The translations under genes and the position numbers were made by a program. This document shows positions 13,969 through 26,868 of a stretch of 64,000 bases of DNA, piece after piece. This DNA is from Plecoglossus altivelis. Taxonomy: Eukaryota; Chordata; Actinopteri; Osmeriformes; Plecoglossidae. Numbering within the stretch: the stretch's first letter is position 1; each line of letters starts with the position of its first letter. The notes under the pieces were generated by a model. That model was not told the DNA's origin and searched no databases. It saw nothing but the letters and a program-made list of their open reading frames with translations. Location of the stretch: NCBI GenBank assembly GCA_036571765.1, contig BROE01000005.1, positions 6,617,614 to 6,681,613 of the forward strand, in the 5' to 3' direction.

Positions 13969-16900
13969 CCCCCTCTTTCCCTGGTCAGGCCTAAAGTTGC
14001 AGAAGTGCTGACACATCACCTTCTCCTGACCAGGACATATCATGACCCTCTGGGAGCATATAAGCCCTGGTAAATACAGGGTCTGTTTCCACGGCGACAC
14101 AAACATGGCATAATGGCATTAGCCCAGCTTTATGGGGCTGTAGGAGCAGACAGGGCTAGTAGGCTGTGTTACGCTGTGGTTTCTTTCAGATTAGAGTGAC
14201 AGACTGGAGCAGGGAACAGATCGGAGTTCCAAGATAATCTCCTGTAATGCAACAAAACTGATTCTTTTTAAAGCATTGTTACTATAACAGGCTGATAACA
14301 TGACGGTATACCTTTTTGCATAGTTACCGAGGCACAGTTGCAGTACTTATACTTTCTTAGGGTTTTGCACAAATGATCAGCTCTTCACCAGTTACTGTAT
14401 GAAGTCTACAGACAAATGTGGATGATTGGTTTTCTTGGCAGGATTGCTGATGGGTTACATGGGCAAATGACCAGACAGTCCATAACATAGTATGATCTTA
14501 CAAATGAAAGAACTAAATGTTACCTTTCAACAACCCCCTATTAAACTGGTGTCAATCTGAGGTTTGTCAAAAAGCCCTTTTCATGAACCATCACTGCAGT
14601 GTCACAGATTCCATGCTGGCAGGCAGATAGGGCTTACATGTTCTGGCTTTCTGCATCTAGACTTCATCTGTCACCATGGAATTGCCAACCCACAATGGTT
14701 CCAATGGATGGTAGGCTAATCCGGCCCTGGCCACACGTGATTCCTACAGGGCAGCTTGAGTTGGGTATTAAACTGCCTTTCCCAAACGCTTACAGTCTCA
14801 TTCCCCTAACATCTGTTGCCCCGAGTGGGGACATACAGTGTATGAGATAGGGATGTCCAGACGTGATGGTCAATGACCCCGGATGCCTGTCTGTCTATAC
14901 CTGTTTATAACGCTATCACCATTTGCACATCTGAATAGATGCTAACTGCATTTCCTTGGCTCTGTCTTTGTGGCGTGCACAATGACCATGAGCTTGAATC
15001 TAATCAAATCTAAGGCCGCTCCGAAGAGAAACCGTCTGTCGTTTTGTTTCGCTGAAGTGAGGAGAAATACCGGTGTATGCTACATCTGGATGTATCTAGG
15101 GATGCTGAATACACAATAGATGCCGAGATGTAAGGACCCCTTCCTGGAAGTCTCCGCACACACTGAACAGCGTATTATTTCGGTTCCCTTTTGTTTCGCA
15201 AGAGCCACATGTTCCTGCAGCATGCCTGCCATATGCAAGAGCTTTTATGAATGCGCAAAATACTACACAGAAGGAAAGTGAACGCTGATTGTCTTGACGA
15301 TGAATGTCGCTGGCAAGTGTTAACTGTATACAGAGGGCAGGCAGTCTTCATTCAAATCTGACAGATCATCATCATTCATCATCAACAACCTCATTTTTTT
15401 ATAAGGCAGAAGATAAGGGTGATCAATAAACAAAGACTTCTGCCTGAGAGTAGACGGGCAGGAGCGACCGCAACCACTGCAGCACAGTGCCAGCTGTCGC
15501 CACTTCAGCCTGAATGAGGGAGTCCCAACACGCTGGCCTGCTGCCTCCGAGGACCAACATTCTAATGATGGGGATTCATTCAACAATGGAACCTAAAGGT
15601 ATAAGCCCCGGAGACTGGAGGGAGGAACTCAAGATGAAGAGGACTCTACCAGTGTCAGCGTTCTCCTGCTCTTCTTTCCATGCGTTGTCTTTGCCGCAGA
15701 GTGCCAACGTCTAAACTTGAGAAGCAAAGGCGTGGGTGTTGTCTGCGGAGGTTATCTGAAAATGCAATTATGTCCCAACACAGATGTGACTTCTGATGAT
15801 GTGGTTTCCAAGGAGAAGCGCAGGGGTGTTGCACAGGCCTGCATGGATATATAGCAAATCTGAAGACTGGATTTACCTGTATTGGCAAAACATCAAGGGT
15901 GAACAGATTGGTAATGCCAAGCATACACAGATTGATACCAAGACGCCCTGATCCTGTCAATAAGATTCAGTTTCAGATCAATTCCATTTCAAACAAATGT
16001 GTCTAATATCATTACAACATGAAAAGCTTATATCTTACAGTGATAAATAGTCCCCGTGCAACACGTAAATCCATAAAGGAATCCAGGAAGTAACATACTG
16101 TTACAGTGCAATCCAACATAAGTCTTATCAGTCAATGAGCCCTTTGAACAAAGTGTCAAGGCGGAAGAGGCTGATGGAGCATGTGCGATGTCACTGGCCT
16201 TTGGTAGGACGGCGAAAACTAAAACTGCCTCACAAACAGAAATACAGCTGAATGCTTTAAACTCACACAGAGCATGCAAACCCTGCTATGAGCCCTCTCT
16301 ATTCCCATGACCAGACCTCAGATGAGGTTGCATGGGAACGGCAGGCAGAAATAAATAGCTAAACAATCTGCTTATCGTAGCTCTGCCAAGCCCATCTCCA
16401 GCTGATATAATGGGACATTTGAATGAGTATCAATTCTATATTCACGTATGCAGGTCTGCTTTGGCTGCCTTCACACACAAGCCCTTCCCCTCCACGTCTC
16501 AGATAAGCAGACGGAAATTAATCCATTTTTCTGTCTCACTCCCTTTTTTCAGAGCGTGTGCACGAGAGTGCGTATGTGTGTATTTGTGCCAGTACAGTAA
16601 GTGTGGATGTACACATGTCCACAGGGAGCCTGTGTCTGTGTCTAACATGAGAAACACCAAAGAATTACAGACACAATGCAGGGCCGTCCCAAGTATTCCA
16701 CCAGTTCATCTATTTTCAATCTCATGGTCGGCTAATCAGACAATAACGTCTGACTGCTTCCCATGTGAATTTGTTTCAAGAGATGAAACTTTGTTTTATC
16801 CTCACTTTCTATCACTATCCTTTACATATTTCATGGCTGCTTGTTATATTAACATAGAAAGAAAGATAGTGAGACATGTACTGTTATCCAGAGATTTCAT

Positions 16901-19900
16901 TGTTGGAAAAATGTGGTTCAGTAGGACTGCGTTTGACTGGCATTGAGACATTTTAAATGTATCTACGATGTGAGCATCACATTTAATATCTAAACAACTT
17001 CACTTCAGTCACAATCTTTTAGGTTTGTCACCTTTAGATTGAAGTTTTATGAATTTATCAGACAGTCATCCAAAGCCACATACAACTGCATGTAAGGTAC
17101 AGTGGTCCATTGTTCTAGCAGTTTTTTTATGCTCAGAGTTAAAGAATGTAATCTGGAGGAAATAGATGGGCATTCACTCTTTAGCTTTAGATGAGCTGTT
17201 GGATACCTGCTCCAGGTCCCACTGCAGTTGTCCTCCATCGCGTTCTTAGTCTACACAGCACTGCTGGAATGTCCATGTAATGAAACGCAAGATGTAACGT
17301 GCTGTACCAATTTTCCTCATCATTTCAAATACACACACCACACTACTGTATTTTATCGTCAAGGACAAAGTTGCACACAACTGAAACACATCTCTTTAAA
17401 CTCAATTTAGAAGCTGGAAGTTATGTGAATGGTTGCCATAGTTTCCAAATCTCGAGCAGGTGTACAATCATTATGAGAGGTCGTTTAGGAAATAATTTCT
17501 ACTGTCCTTACACAACAACATTTGAAACACATACACATTCACATATGAAACATTCACACACATTCATACAACTGAAAACTCACATCCACATGTGCGAAAT
17601 GCTCACGTGGGATTCATACAACTGAAAACATACACTTGAAATGCCTGCACAGATGCATGTAAAGCACATTCACACAATCACATATGACACACTCATGTCA
17701 CATGAGGATGCGAAAGAAGCTTTGAGAATTTTGGGGCATAAGAACATTCTCACTATATCCAGAAGTTATTTCAGTATATCTGTATGTCAGTTCAGTAGTT
17801 CAGCACAAAAAATGTGTGTGTAAGGGTGAGAGCAGGTGTGATTAGGGAGGGCTGAGGGTGATAGAACGCTGCTTGGTGCCGTCCTTCAGGCCGTGAATTC
17901 ACAGCCCTATATGAAGAGTGTGTCTCACACCCAAAGAGAGAACTCTGATCCCAGCACCCTGTGGAGGCACATTCATGCTAGACTTTTTCTTCTTCTTTTT
18001 TGCATGTACGCTGTCTACAGGAGAATGATGGGAACTTTTTTTGTTGAAACTAATTAGGTCAATATTGGAAAAATAATTCCCACGCTTCTGAAGCTTTTTA
18101 CAGGATGATCACCAAACAGATAGAGGGCTGCCATACTCACGCAAGAATAAATTTGACACCACTGAGGACGGCATACGACTAAAGAGGTTAAGAGTCAGAT
18201 TGACTCGGAGAGGTTAACATTCCTCTCCTTAGAAGTGAGGTTTGACATTTACATTGTGCTTCCACCCCTCTCTCCAGTAACCCAAGGAGGTAGAAAGAAT
18301 GAGGCATACTGAGGTGATTCCACAGATGGTTTGTAATGTAATTCAGATGAAAGATTACCTCAGCCTGATTAGCATGCTCGGTTTACGTTCAAGATGTCTA
18401 TGTGCAGAGAATGAGCAATGTTGCTCATTCAAACAAAAAGGTTTTAGGACTCACATATCAATGTTCCCATTAAAATTTGATTGTCATGTGCAGAATGTTA
18501 CGTTGGCAAAACCTGTGTCTCTTGTAAGAAGACAGACATACTGTACATGAACATGAGAATGCAAATGTTAGGAGCCATTTTGAATCTGCCATCGGGATTT
18601 TTTGTTTAAATTTAACGCGCAAACATTCCCAGGATGCCGCTCATTAGCATATAGAGCACTAGAGTTAATGTCCTATTCAGCTCTCATGCTGGTAGAGACA
18701 TTGATACTCAAGGGGCACATTCAGCCAAGTCAGCATTGCTTCAGATCCACAATAAATATATACAGTATTTAGTTCAACGATAACAGTAAGTAATATATTG
18801 TCAGAGCTCATGTGCTCACCAATGGAAACCTCCAAATGATGAATCCACGTCACAGAGTTGAACAGGACATGTGTTGAGTTGCACTGAAAGCCGCAAACTT
18901 CTCCCTCAGACACAATGATTCTGTGCCAACTTTAGTGGTAGATGTTTGGTTTTTTATTGGTGAACATGGGCAGTTCAGCCCAAACGTCTACGATTTTCTT
19001 TTTAAACTAGTCTGTGTAAATAAAAGACTCTCAGTGTGAGGATACTTTATTGTCTTATACTCTCATCACCTTGTCCTGTCAACCTTGCGAAAATGGCGGC
19101 TTCATTCCTGTGATTGTATTTCAAACTCCGGAAATGGAATCCAGGTGATAAATGTGAGATCCATATACTGTGATGTCAAGATGCTGCACTGTGCAGAGGG
19201 ATCAATGATCCACAGGCCGTTAATCTGAACTAGAGGGGTGAGAGAGAGACCTCAGGGACAGACTAAACACAACAGGAATGACAGGCCATTCAGTCACGTG
19301 ACAGATACCGTAGGGCACAGGGGGAGGGAATAAAACAAGGCTTATTCAATATATTTGGTTGGAATGCTGATGAAGTATCAGTATCAGTTCTGTCTATTAC
19401 CAAATAGAATGTCTGTTGAGACATACATTTACAATAATTACAGCTGACTTGCGAAGAAATAATCACGAGAAACTCCCGTCTTGTTCACCAGAGCTGAATA
19501 GCTCGAGCTATCAAAGTCTTTTTTCACAAAGGCATTCTAAGTGCCCGGAATTACATTTGGAATCGTCACAGATCCTTAGTCTCTGGTCGTCTTTCTTTAA
19601 TAAGCATTTTATTCTCTTTTTTTAATGAGTCAATTGGATCTGTGAACTCCTGCCAGTTCAAAAGAATCTTCAGATTTCCAGAGAGATGCCACAAAGTCCC
19701 TGACTACCTGATCTGTGAGGGGATTCCCACTGGGGATGATTGCCTAGCAACACATTTGTAACAGCTCTAAGGTGGGTGAGCAGTATCTGGTGCATGACCA
19801 GTGAGAGCAATGTGCAACATCGGTTTAGTTGATCAAATTCTTAAATAGACTAACCAGTTGATGATCACAATATAACTGTGACTGACAGTGACAGTTGTGG

Positions 19901-20558
19901 TTTATGAAGAAATATCAAGATATGTACGTGATTAGCTAAAACACACATGTAATTGAGTGCAGCACAATTGTATTACTTAGAATTTACTGATGACTCAGGT
20001 GATTGTTTTCAAGGCGGCACGCGCATTTTGCTGGTAAAATAGTGTTTTTTTCTGATGACCGGTTACATGACCGAATGATCGGTAATATTTGGTTATACAC
20101 TGACATCTGGTGTATTTGTGAGGAATTGAATTGCGTGAATCACAGTTGTTGGAAAGAAAACGTAGAAGTAGGTACACTTTATTTTGTTTGTAAAAAGCTT
20201 TTCACAGTTATTTGTGAGTGTATAAACTTTAAATTAGTCTATCACGGAATAAACAAAATATATGTATTATATAATATCTCTACAGAAATTCTAGTTTCAA
20301 TATCTAGGAAAAGTAATCTGTATTTCCCACTATATCACATAATAACACAAAATATAATAAATGCATGTTATAAAATAAAAAAGTGACATTTCCGGTAGCT
20401 GTAACGCCCCTCTTCCGCTCTAACGCCCTTGTAGCTATGGAAACTCGTCAATGGCAGCATCCACACCAGTCATTTCACCCTTATCCCCCATCCTTAGAGG
20501 TGCTGTGCGTGATAGCTTGTGAATGTGCAAATATTACCGATAAATCGGGGGCTTCAAG
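12341..20558. other. Intergenic region between divergent igsf9b and jam3
   Basis: About 8.2 kb separating the head-to-head igsf9b and jam3 genes. It contains a (CT)n microsatellite at 13917-13965, a YY1-like motif with a nearby ETS-like motif at 19089-19133, and AT-rich DNA near 20180-20390. The longest open frame (16410-16946, plus) has no recognisable domain. No gene or RNA could be supported here. Confidence 0.75.
13917..13965. repeat. (CT)n microsatellite
   Basis: A 49 bp uninterrupted run of CT dinucleotides in the igsf9b-jam3 intergenic region. Confidence 0.97.
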
Positions 20559-20570
20559 ATGGCGATACAA
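20390..20570 (+). promoter_or_regulatory. jam3: jam3 proximal promoter / 5' UTR with YY1-like start-site motif
   Basis: Upstream of the jam3 start codon there are two taacgccc words (about 20402 and 20421), which resemble SP/KLF-type sites. CAAGATGGCGAT at 20555-20566 overlaps the start codon and matches the YY1 consensus (AAnATGGCGGC), which is known to sit near or over start codons in many TATA-less vertebrate genes. Promoter role is inferred. Confidence 0.5.
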
Positions 20571-23500
20571 CAAAGGACGGCGTTTTTCATCCTCTTTTTT
20601 AGCACCAGTAAGTTATTTGTCTTTGGTATAACGGTTTTAACTTTACGCGAGAGGCATCGTAATTAAATCACACCGATGCTTTGTTAATATTGACATTGTG
20701 GACTAGTGTTACTTCTACACGCCGCAACATGTTTTACACTTGTCAATATTTGTGCATTTTTGCTACAAGTCAAATAATACTAACACGATAGCATAAGGTT
20801 AGGTATAATAATAGCTTGCAAACGGTTTGAAATTGCTCCGCATACCTTGGCTATTGACTGTAGAGTAAGCGGCCCCATTATCGTCCATTCAAACTCTCCA
20901 ACATTTCCAGACCCCATTATCTTCCACGACCGTTTCTTCCGTTCATTTCTTAAAGATGTGCGGCAGTAACGAAAGTCATCGATGTGTACTGTGTGTGTTA
21001 TATGCCTACACACCAGATTACATTATCTTACTTCGATATTTGAGTGTGTAAACACGCTCTCAAATCGTATATGTAGCATCTGCCTTGCTCAGCTTCAAAC
21101 TTGACATTTCTCCGTTCAAAGTGGTTGGACGGATGATAATGGGGCCCCTTGGCTAACTGCTAAAATTAGGAAAATAAAATGTCTAAGCATCTCCCAATTA
21201 GATTTTAAAACCGGAATGTTATGATACAGGTGTGTATCTACATGTCAAAGTACAATGCTGTGACATAACGTTTTAATTTGTATTATATCGACATTTTCGC
21301 AAAATGTCTGACCTGCGTCGAGAGCTAGGTGGACGACAATGGGACCCTGCTATTGGCTTGTTTAGCTAGCTGGGAAGCTAACACGCTTGATTATGTAGAC
21401 TGGACAAAGTCGGACACTGGCTTGGTAGCTGGATGATTGTTGAATCTTGTGTTATGGGTCGAAATGACAATGGATCAAATGCAAGAATGACCGGCTAGTT
21501 TGTGGGCAAGCAATTCATGAGTTGTACTTGGAGCCTACCCTTGTAAAATCACGGGGCACCAAGATATTACCTGAGACTTGTTACCAAAAGTTCTATATTC
21601 TGATAGTTGCTAAAACCTTACTAAATAAATAACATGTTTAGAAAAAAAGTCCTATCTACATTATTGCTGTGCCTGTCAGATAGGCTACTGTAAGATGGGA
21701 GGGAATTGTCAGTGTGTGTTTCAGTGGATTTGTTGGTATGTCTGGGAATTGCTTATTTTTATGTAATGGATCAACAGCAAGGACATGGGAACTGACTTTT
21801 TCATATTTGGTTTATTAAGAGGATTGTACAACGTGGCTACTTGAGAGAGCATTTCACTCAGAATAGGCTATAGATTTACTGTTTCTGCATTATAATAACC
21901 AGAGGGATTAGATTGAGTCTTTGGAATATCGTCAAACATCTGTTACATTATTTCCCCCCTATTGTGCTGTTTTGAGAAGCAGACAGCATAGAGGTTCTAC
22001 TCTACATGTAATGAATCATTTCTTTATATATTGAGCAAAGAGATGTTTTTCATAGTTAAGCTTACGTGGAATGCTTGTATTGTAGGAATACAATAGCAAT
22101 CAGCCATTGTCTTTTTAATTGACCATGGGGATTCTCTCCCACGGCCTGAAACTGTCTGGGAAAAACAAACAAAGCCAGTGTACAAACTGGATCAGCTTGC
22201 CTGTAGTGACCATGACAGGAAGACGTGACTAGGAAATTAGTAAAAATCAGAGGATTCCAAAGCGATAGCAGCATGCCATGTACACCAACTTGTTGTTTTG
22301 GGGCAGTCAGGCTACTCATAAAATGGGAAGGTTATTTCAATGGTTAGGCTGACGTGTGGGACACATTTCTGCTTTGCCACAGGATGATTTGCTGGACAAG
22401 CATTCCTTGTGTCTCTCAACATGACCAGTCATAGCTGGGGGTAAAAATAGCTCCTGATATACAGGGCTGGGAAAGTTTGCTGCTTAGACCAGAGAGTCGC
22501 TTCTCATCATTGTATCCACAGCTGTGCTCATACGACGGGTTGCTCTGGTTCGGCTCTGGTTCTAGTTTCTTCTGTAGCAGCTAGTCTTGCTCACGCCCTA
22601 CAAGAAAATAACAGGGAGGAACGCATTCAAATATTTTACTTTATAGAGTCTTGTCCTGGAGTACTGTCTGGTGTTTTCTGATGGATTTAAGACATTTCAG
22701 ACAATTTTATGTTCATCATCATCATCATCATCATTTTTTTAACCCAATAAGCCTACTATTTAATCAACTGATGAGTGCTTTTATCTGTCTGGATTATACT
22801 TCTGAGGTGCATAATATGCTTAGATGAAATGTACTCAAATACATTACAGTCTGATTTCAGCCCTCATTAGAAGTGCTTCACATCGCCCACACAGGGGGAG
22901 TGAATGTTTTCATTACTCAGCACGAGACTCTTTTAGCACTCTTTTAGCAGCTATTATACCTCCTCATTATTTAGTCTTAGACTGGTTTGTAGACTACAGA
23001 GACGAAAAGACACTGAGGAATACCGATGTCTTCAATACTTCAGCATTGCTCCACTTGCCTCTTTTAACTTTAAGTTGGACAAGACGCACAAACAGTCAAA
23101 CGTGGCCAAGCTATTGTCTGGGCCCAAATCGCTGCCATCTTTAAATGTATGTTACTAAATCACCTTCAACCTTGCATCATGTGGCTGATTGGCATTGACA
23201 CTGGACTGTGTCATCGGTGTTAGAAACTTTGTTTGTCTTTGACAGGTTACATTCCATCTCTGGCTGTGATTCTTCGCACTACGGACAAGACTGTCTGGGC
23301 TAATGAATTTGAGAGTAAGTTGTGTAAAAAAAGAAAGAAGAAAAAAGCTCTTTCATGATAAGATGGTTCTTATTCAATTCGTCAGTCTGACACAACTATT
23401 TTCTTTCCAGCTATTGAACTGACCTGTCTGATTGAGTCCATATCAACAAACAATCCCAGAATTGAATGGAAGAAAATCAAAAAAGGAGTTGTCAGTTATG

Positions 23501-25112
23501 TGTACTTTCAGAATCGTATTTCAGGTAATTATTCCTTGAAGTTCAAACCCAGCCAGCCATGTTATAGTACACTGTAGGCCTAGGTTATAGCAATACTGTT
23601 TTGTCAGGGGACTTGGAGCACCGAGCACAGCTCAGAGAACCAGCCAACCTCCTGATCCTCAACACAAGCCGGTCTGACACTGCAGAGTATCGCTGTGAGG
23701 TCGCTGCTATCGACGACCAAAGGGACTTTGATGAGATACTCATCAGTCTCGCAGTCAGAGGCAAGCACATGGTTTCATATTTCTTCCACTAAACAGTCTT
23801 GGGATTGTGACCTTTGTCCGTGAAGCTGTGGATAGTACTTTGCAGTAAAGTGTTATGATTGTTTGTGGTGTGCAGTAAGGCCAGTGGTGCCACGATGCAG
23901 TGTGCCCGTGGCGGTGACTGTAGGCACGTCCTCTGAGCTACGCTGCCTGGAGAATGAAGGCTTTCCTGCCCCACAGTACAGCTGGTTCCACAACAACGAG
24001 GAACTTCCTCTTGATCCCAAGAACAGCCTCAAGTTCATTAACTCCTCCTACACCATCAACTCTGACACCGGAGGCCTGGTGAGTCATCGCCAACGGGTTA
24101 GAACAACGTTATATACATACACACAGAATAACAGAATGATTTATTGTTGTTTTTTCTTCACTTTATTTTTCTACTTCACACTTTCTCCTAACCCACTTTT
24201 AGAAGTATAAGTTAGAGGGTACTTTGATTAACTTTGGGGTGTATCTGCAGAAATTCCGGAGGGTTCGAAAGGAGGACGCTGGAGAGTACTATTGCCAAGC
24301 AAAGAATGACGCAGGATACTCACAGTGCCCACCACAGAAGATGGAAGTCTGTGAGTGCCATGACCAAACAGGCGGCTGACATTCTTACTAGTAGGATGCA
24401 CATATGTTAAATTTAGCTGTCCCATGTTTCGCAAGACATGCCATTGTGCATTACAGGTTCCACCAGTGAGTCATGTGAGTTCACTGTATTTCCGTGACAG
24501 TAAATCACAACGGTTGTCATCTCTTTATCAGGGACAATCCAAGGTCGTTTTCATGGTGTTCTTTTTCCAAACTTGGGGGGGATGTTAAATGTCTGTGTCA
24601 TTCACATGTTTTCCAGATGATGTTGACATTGTGGGGATATTCCTGAAGTCGTTTGCAGCAGTAGTGGCAGTGATATGTCTGACAGTTGGAGTTTGCCATG
24701 CCCATAAACATGGCTGCTTCTCCAGCAAGGATCAAGAAGGGAACAAGTGCGTAGCAAAATAGCAAAAAAAAAAGTTTTGATTTTGGGACATCATTCTCTT
24801 AAGAATTGCATACAACTTTATATGGGGAGGGCTCAGTAGTATATTGAGATTCCATTAATATGTTAAAGTGTTGAACAGTTTTGGAAATGATGGACTGATT
24901 TTTGTCTTCCAGCTATAAACTGCCAGCACAGGATGATGGAGTGGAATATGGTGACGCAGATGAGGTGAGTAAATGTTCCTTTTCACTAAATAAGTGCTCA
25001 ATGAAGATTAATTGAGCAATAATTTAATATAAAATGTACACCCGTTTATCAATTTGTGATGTCATGTATCCATCAGGGTCACTTCAGACACAAGTCATCA
25101 TTTGTCATTTAA
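20559..25112 (+). CDS. jam3: Junctional adhesion molecule 3 (JAM-C)
   Basis: Nine coding exons: 20559-20607, 23246-23314, 23411-23524, 23608-23760, 23876-24078, 24251-24350, 24617-24746, 24913-24964, 25077-25112. The joined frame encodes 301 aa (human JAM3 is 310). Signal peptide is about residues 1-25. The Ig V domain (about 30-125) has cysteines in ELTCL and YRCEV and the RIE dimerisation motif in NPRIEWKK. The Ig C2 domain follows, with cysteines in LRCLEN and YYCQAKNDAG and an NSS glycosylation site. The transmembrane helix is about residues 235-257. The tail ends FRHKSSFVI, a PDZ ligand identical to the JAM3 tail. JAM3 is a homo- and heterophilic adhesion protein of tight junctions, endothelium and fusing myoblasts in fish. 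Intron 4 uses a GC donor. Fish have two paralogues (jam3a, jam3b); I cannot tell which this is. Confidence 0.95.
20608..23245. other. jam3 intron 1, non-coding
   Basis: A 2.6 kb intron from a gtaagt donor to a gacag acceptor. It contains a seven-unit CAT trinucleotide run at 22713-22733. No further exon or element was recognised. Confidence 0.85.
23761..23875 (+). other. jam3: GC-AG intron of jam3 (intron 4)
   Basis: The exon ends GTCAGAG and is followed by gcaagc, so the donor is GC, within the known GC-AG consensus (AG|GCAAG). Joining here gives AVRVRPVVPRCSVP in frame, matching JAM-family sequence between the two Ig domains. The only nearby GT (in GCAGTC) would create an immediate stop codon when joined to the acceptor at 23875. 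The intron is only 115 bp. Confidence 0.85.
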
Positions 25113-25680
25113 AATGGGAACAAGAAGGCAGAGAATAGAGGACAGAAGAAGATGCACAGAAGACAGAAGCAAATTTGTACGGACTCGCTTTTTGTAAGAA
25201 ATCTGAGCTGTAAAATGGTGCGTTTATCTCTTATGCGCGTTAGCATTTGCCCAACAAGCTAATGTGCATTAGCTTTTGGCCAACAAGCTTGCCAAAGTTA
25301 TCTTAATAATGTGAACCATTATTTTGATATTACTTTCTGATAGACAATTACCATTTCATGTCGTTTGTAACTATATTTCAGCACAAGGTTTTTATTTCTT
25401 CAGTCATCACTGTTTTCAATAACCGTATCATTTCAAATCTGTGACACCTGAGCTTTGATCAATATGCTCACGTTCAACTAATGCTGGAACATTCCCTCAC
25501 AATGTTTTTGAAAATATCCCTTTTTTATGTCCTTCTATTTCTACACCGTACACTGAACATGTTTCGTTAGTAATGTCTGTCAGAACTTCTTACTGCTGGC
25601 TTGCCTGGTATGTCTTCTTCTGGTATGGTTGTGTCAGTTTCCTTTGTACATAGTTATTGTATACAGATGACATGTAGACA

Positions 25681-25686
25681 AATAAA
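25681..25686 (+). terminator. jam3: Proximal polyadenylation signal of jam3
   Basis: AATAAA hexamer about 570 bases after the jam3 stop codon. A second AATAAA at 26234-26239 could give a longer transcript. Confidence 0.6.
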
Positions 25687-26233
25687 ACTTATAAACTCAC
25701 AGAGTTGAAAGGCACAATTGTATAGTCTTCAATGTGCTAAACAGAGACAATTAATCTCTCTTATGACAAGATAACTGCTGAAACAGGTTATACAGTATAT
25801 CCTATAAATGCTGCAACTCAACATATACTACAGTATACATGTAAGTATGATTTCAGAGTGCCGTTTTTGTGTACAAGTGACCTTCTGTTCTTACAAATCA
25901 TTTAATGAAAATATATTGGACATATTGTCCACATTGACTTAGTGTTATGTACATAATGTTAATGTATTTTTTTTAATTCATTTTTATTAACACTGTACAC
26001 AATATTGTACTCATAACAACAAAAAACTGTGTATACCTTATATCAGTATTATCACTGTTAGCATATTAAGGATGAACGATCATTTTTCAAATGTAAATAG
26101 TTTTATTTATCAACGTTTTTTTAACTGGTCTAATTTGTAACATGCAACTACTCAGGAACTGTTAAATATGTTCATCGTTCATATGTTGTTGTGTAAGAAC
26201 TAAAAACTGTAAATGTTTCATTTTCATTTAATC

Positions 26234-26239
26234 AATAAA
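26234..26239 (+). terminator. jam3: Distal polyadenylation signal of jam3
   Basis: AATAAA about 1.1 kb after the stop codon and about 630 bases before the vps26b start codon. It is followed by a T/G-rich stretch (26259-26298), as expected downstream of a cleavage site. Confidence 0.55.
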
Positions 26240-26312
26240 GCTGCAAGTAACAGTCTTTGAGACCTTTACTTTGTAGTTTCAGTCAGTCTTTTATTTTGAA
26301 ACGTAAGAATAC

Positions 26313-26320
26313 CCGGAAGT
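26313..26320 (+). promoter_or_regulatory. vps26b: ETS-type site in the vps26b upstream region
   Basis: CCGGAAGT, the consensus ETS/GABPA motif common in housekeeping promoters, about 550 bases upstream of the vps26b start codon. Regulatory use is inferred. Confidence 0.4.
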
Positions 26321-26868
26321 GGATAACGAGAGGAAATGATCGTTTGACAACATATGACATTACATTAAAGCGTCTCAGGAAAGAAAGCTACAATTTAGCT
26401 ATCAATCCAACGCCGATAGCTTTCTAAAGGAATCATCAAGACACTATTAATCGGCATCGATTTGTTTTCTGTAGATAGTTTAAATCCGTAAGAAAAACGT
26501 CCGTTTTTAATTTAAATAAATAGCCTGACACAGTACTCTGCGCATTCTGATAGACTGCGTTATATTTACTTAATCGCTGGTTGTGGCTGATAACTGTCAC
26601 GGTATAGTCAAATCTAAAACCGTCAATTACATTTGTATCATTATCTCCACAAACCTCCGGTTTGTATGCGCAAAGCGAAGAAGCAGCGTTAGGACTGATC
26701 GTAGGCAACCTCGGTGACAAACAAACTGGCGTATTGCACTTTGTGCTAATGAACAGCACAAATTGATAGAAAATTGGACACTGCAAGTGTCTCATAAGAT
26801 TCCTCAAAAGTATAAGAAAAAGGGCTTAATCTCAGGCGTTCTTGGATCCCATTATCCAAGCTTTAAAT

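Larger units (their letters stand above)
25113..26868 (+). other. jam3 3' UTR and vps26b upstream region
   Basis: Starts with the jam3 3' UTR. AATAAA polyadenylation signals occur at 25681-25686 and 26234-26239, so two 3' ends are possible. A 27-base direct duplication lies at 25234-25289. The right part, after about 26260, is the vps26b promoter and 5' UTR, with an ETS-type CCGGAAGT at 26313-26320. No ncapd3 exon was seen between the two genes. Confidence 0.75.

Noticed and set aside
16410..16946. 178-codon open frame, plus strand, between igsf9b and jam3
   Set aside because: Composition is unlike protein-coding DNA (rich in Cys, His and Ser), no domain or splice partner was found, and one frame of this length is expected by chance in 64 kb on two strands.
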